Both the position numbers and the translations under genes were made by a program. Under the pieces are notes generated by a model, which was given only the letters and a program-made list of their open reading frames with translations, was not told where the DNA came from and did no database searches. Shown here one piece after another: positions 62,217 to 64,000 of a stretch of DNA of 64,000 nt (positions are counted from its first letter, which is position 1; the number at the start of each line of letters is the position of its first letter). The DNA is taken from the NCBI RefSeq assembly GCF_000378385.1, contig NZ_KB899663.1:376686-440685 (forward strand), given 5' to 3'. Origin of the DNA: Paenibacillus daejeonensis DSM 15491. Its GTDB lineage: Bacteria; Bacillota; Bacilli; Paenibacillales; Paenibacillaceae.

Positions 62217-62252
62217 AGCCCTGTCATCGTATTGATGACGGGGCTTTTTTTC
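62217..62252 (+). terminator. Rho-independent terminator
   Basis: AGCCCTGTCATC and GATGACGGGGCT pair with one mismatch and are followed by T7. Confidence 0.88.
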
Positions 62253-62417
62253 GATGCACGATCACATTGAATACATTGGTTAATGAATAGTTTTAAAGAA
62301 CTAAAAGCATGTGAAGATTGTTGAAAAAAACCGGATAAAGTCGTTTTGAATATATAAATTTAGTAAAATAGGATTATAAAACAAAGAGATATTGGTCAAT
62401 AATACCTAAACAAATTG

Positions 62418-62446
62418 TTGTGTCTAATCCTGATTACTGATATGAT
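62418..62446 (+). promoter_or_regulatory. Promoter of the AT-rich membrane-protein gene
   Basis: TTGTGT (62418-62423) and TATGAT (62441-62446) are 17 bp apart, 38 bp before the start. The whole upstream 200 bp is clearly richer in A and T than the rest of the window. Confidence 0.6.
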
Positions 62447-62484
62447 GGAACTATCTTACTATACATAAATTGGAGGTTAACGTT

Positions 62485-63306
62485 TTGGCAGGCGCAAAGA
62501 AAAAATTAATGGTGGGTTGTTTGGCAGTGCCCGCTGCCTTGTTTGGGCTTATGGTTATAATAGTTGTTGTGGGATCAATACTAGGCGGAGATGATTCTGA
62601 GGTTGCAACAACGACAGGAGGAGCTGCGTCCGGGAATTCGACGACTGAACAAACTGCAGCTGCTACCGGAGATAAAAGCAATGAGCATGAGGCGTTTTTT
62701 ACCGACGCTCAAGCTTTGAACGCGGAAGGTAAGTATATTGCTGCCATGGCTACAATCGATAAAGCGATTGCCGCAGAAAGCAAAGAAGAATACACCACGC
62801 TGAGAACTGAACTGGAAGGTAAAATTGCATCCCGCAAATCAGAGTTAGAATCATCGCTTGAAATTAAAGAAGATAAGGTTGAAAATATAACCTTTATCAG
62901 CCCTAAGTCACCTATCAACCAAGGTTTGATCTTCTATCCTTATATCGGCATTAAAGACTCCAAGAAGTATATGCTGCTTCGGGTTGGGTTCCAAGAAGAT
63001 CCTTCAAAAGCATTGTTTGTCTTTACAGGTATAAAAGTTAGAGCTGGAGATACGCTGGAAGAACTAAAATTTTCTCCGCTTGATAAGATGAATAACGTTG
63101 ATTTCTTCGGTTCGGGTATGACAGAAGCAGTAGATATTCAGGTGAGAGACAAAGAAGAGTCTTTGCTTGCTTCTACGATCCCGGGTGTAGAGGAAGTTAT
63201 AGTAAGATTCGAGGACATTTCTAATAAGTCCAATGATTACACGTTAACTGATGGGCACCGGAAGAATATCGCTGACATCTTGGAATATTACAGTTACTTG
63301 GAATAG
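62485..63306 (+). CDS. Membrane-anchored protein of unknown function, AT-rich gene
   Basis: The 273-residue protein has one N-terminal hydrophobic segment (about residues 10-35, AALFGLMVIIVVVGSI), a Thr/Ser/Gly-rich linker, a helical region with repeated Ala/Lys/Glu (about 65-110) and a beta-rich C-terminal domain (YPYIGIKDSKKYMLLRVGFQ). I recognise no domain. TTG 62485 follows GGAGG at eight bases. Codon choice is more AT-rich than neighbouring genes, suggesting recent acquisition. A group II intron begins just behind its terminator. Confidence 0.8.
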   Translation: MAGAKKKLMVGCLAVPAALFGLMVIIVVVGSILGGDDSEVATTTGGAASGNSTTEQTAAATGDKSNEHEAFFTDAQALNAEGKYIAAMATIDKAIAAESKEEYTTLRTELEGKIASRKSELESSLEIKEDKVENITFISPKSPINQGLIFYPYIGIKDSKKYMLLRVGFQEDPSKALFVFTGIKVRAGDTLEELKFSPLDKMNNVDFFGSGMTEAVDIQVRDKEESLLASTIPGVEEVIVRFEDISNKSNDYTLTDGHRKNIADILEYYSYLE

Positions 63307-63320
63307 AAGATTGTTTACTA

Positions 63321-63349
63321 CCTGTGTCTTGGATGACACAGGCTTTTTT
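63321..63349 (+). terminator. Rho-independent terminator next to the intron
   Basis: CCTGTGTC and GACACAGG pair around TTGGAT, then T7. The intron sequence starts within about ten bases of the T run. Confidence 0.9.
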
Positions 63350-63355
63350 TATTGT

Positions 63356-64000
63356 ATGCGTGCCCAGAGGCACGCATCTTCTAGCCGGTGAAAGTCCGGT
63401 CGCGGGAGGGGCCAAGCCCCCGCGTAGCTAGGATACTTGCGTAAGGCGAAATCCTTGCGTAAAAGCGTATCGACAAAAGTACCTGTCGGAGACAGGGCGA
63501 GCGACAGACCAGGCCGTAACATAAAGTGAATCTTGCCGCGTCGTCAAAAAGGCCTCGCAAGAGGGAAAAGAGGAAGTCGAGTCCCGATACAATGGACGAA
63601 GACCATGGAAGTTGCTAAGAACTTGGAGCAGCAACGAAGAATCCTCCGGCGTATGGAGAACGGCATGGGTTGAAAGAGGGTGCAGTGAACTGGGGAGGCC
63701 CTCCCCTGCACGAAAAAAAAATCGTAAAGAGGTACTCTATAAACTTGAAAAGTGAAGGGAGTGGCCTGCAGGAAGGGAGTCCGAGGGGCTCGTAGTACTG
63801 ATGAACGCAGGACAACACAACCTGCGGGAGGAAAGGGGCCCTGCTTTGTTCACGTTTCTTAAGGAGGTACGAATCAGTGAATGCCAAACGGCTAATAACA
63901 CCAAAGGAAAACGTTCAACAACTCCAAGAGAAACTAGGTCATGCGGCCAAGGAAAACAAGAAGCGTAGATTTCACGCCTTATATGACAAGGTCTACCGGA
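63356..64000 (+). mobile_element. Group II intron, 5' part (continues beyond the window)
   Basis: The segment opens with a perfect hairpin TGCGTGCC-CAGA-GGCACGCA (63357-63376), then CTTCTAGCCGGTGAAAGTCC and long GC-rich paired segments typical of ribozyme domain I, with an intron-encoded protein starting at 63877. The exact 5' splice site cannot be fixed; it should be within a few bases of 63354-63361. Insertion immediately after a terminator is typical of class C introns, but the class is not assignable from this part. Catalytic domains V-VI lie outside the window. Confidence 0.85.
63877..64000 (+). CDS. Group II intron reverse transcriptase/maturase, N-terminal fragment
   Basis: A GTG start after AAGGAGG opens a frame that runs off the window end (41 codons). 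The product begins MNAKRLITPKENVQQLQEK and contains KKRRFHALYDKVYR, which is typical of the RT-0/N-terminal region of intron-encoded proteins (cf. LYDKVYRKD). It would splice and mobilise the intron. The rest is outside the window, so intactness cannot be judged. Confidence 0.85.
   Translation, partial: MNAKRLITPKENVQQLQEKLGHAAKENKKRRFHALYDKVYR

Overview
The window looks like the chromosome of a Paenibacillus-type Firmicute. The signs are S-layer-homology (SLH) surface proteins, YesM/YesN-type sugar sensing beside MalFG-type ABC transporters, strong AGGAGG ribosome sites, PerR and Fur boxes of the Bacillus type, GH4 and GH78 glycosidases, and many AraC, MerR and HxlR regulators. No tRNA or rRNA gene was seen. 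The species assignment is an inference from gene content.

Layout. 1-4.3 kb: the 3' part of an SLH protein, a P-loop kinase-like gene, and an Hsp33-like chaperone divergent from a MerR regulator. 4.3-12.3 kb: a minus-strand sugar operon (lipoprotein binding protein, two permeases, histidine kinase, a second membrane-anchored binding protein, AraC-type response regulator). 12.5-13.5 kb: a VOC protein with its TetR repressor behind a palindromic operator. 14-20 kb: a MerR regulator, a membrane protein, a catalase with a perfect PerR box, and two exported proteins. 20.3-26 kb: an 1885-residue surface metallophosphoesterase with SLH repeats. 26.3-31.5 kb: two sulfonate/nitrate-type permeases, an AprA-like flavoprotein, a two-cluster ferredoxin and a binding lipoprotein, with no ATPase gene. 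32.4-48.9 kb: a chemoreceptor, AraC + GH4, HtpX, GH78, a HAD phosphatase, an HtrA-like protease, a Fur-controlled ferredoxin-NADP reductase and small metabolic genes. 49.5-50.2 kb: a nuclease/winged-helix gene framed by repeats. 52.7-55.1 kb: ahpCF. 55.3-59.4 kb: an ABC exporter with a NarL-type two-component system. 59.6-63.3 kb: nitroreductase/HxlR, speD, a CYTH protein and an AT-rich membrane protein. 63.36 kb to the end: the 5' half of a group II intron.

The most unusual content is between the genes. Four elements (1601-1784, 15641-15824, 49326-49510, 50567-50751) share one plan: four copies of a 24-nt module, CTAACG-N12-CTTATT, two forward and two inverted. Modules on each arm are exactly 50 bp apart and the element is 184 or 185 bp long. 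Two versions exist (CTAACGAAAC and CTAACGGCCA). Within an element all four modules are of one version, as expected if the arms pair. Tandem arrays with 51- and 52-bp periods (31477-32255) carry a related module head to tail, and a third 51-bp array (13631-13950) may do so. Two B-type elements flank the nuclease/winged-helix gene, an arrangement reminiscent of REP sequences around their RAYT enzyme. A separate repeat sits inside two operons, between the ferredoxin and binding-protein genes and between ahpC and ahpF.
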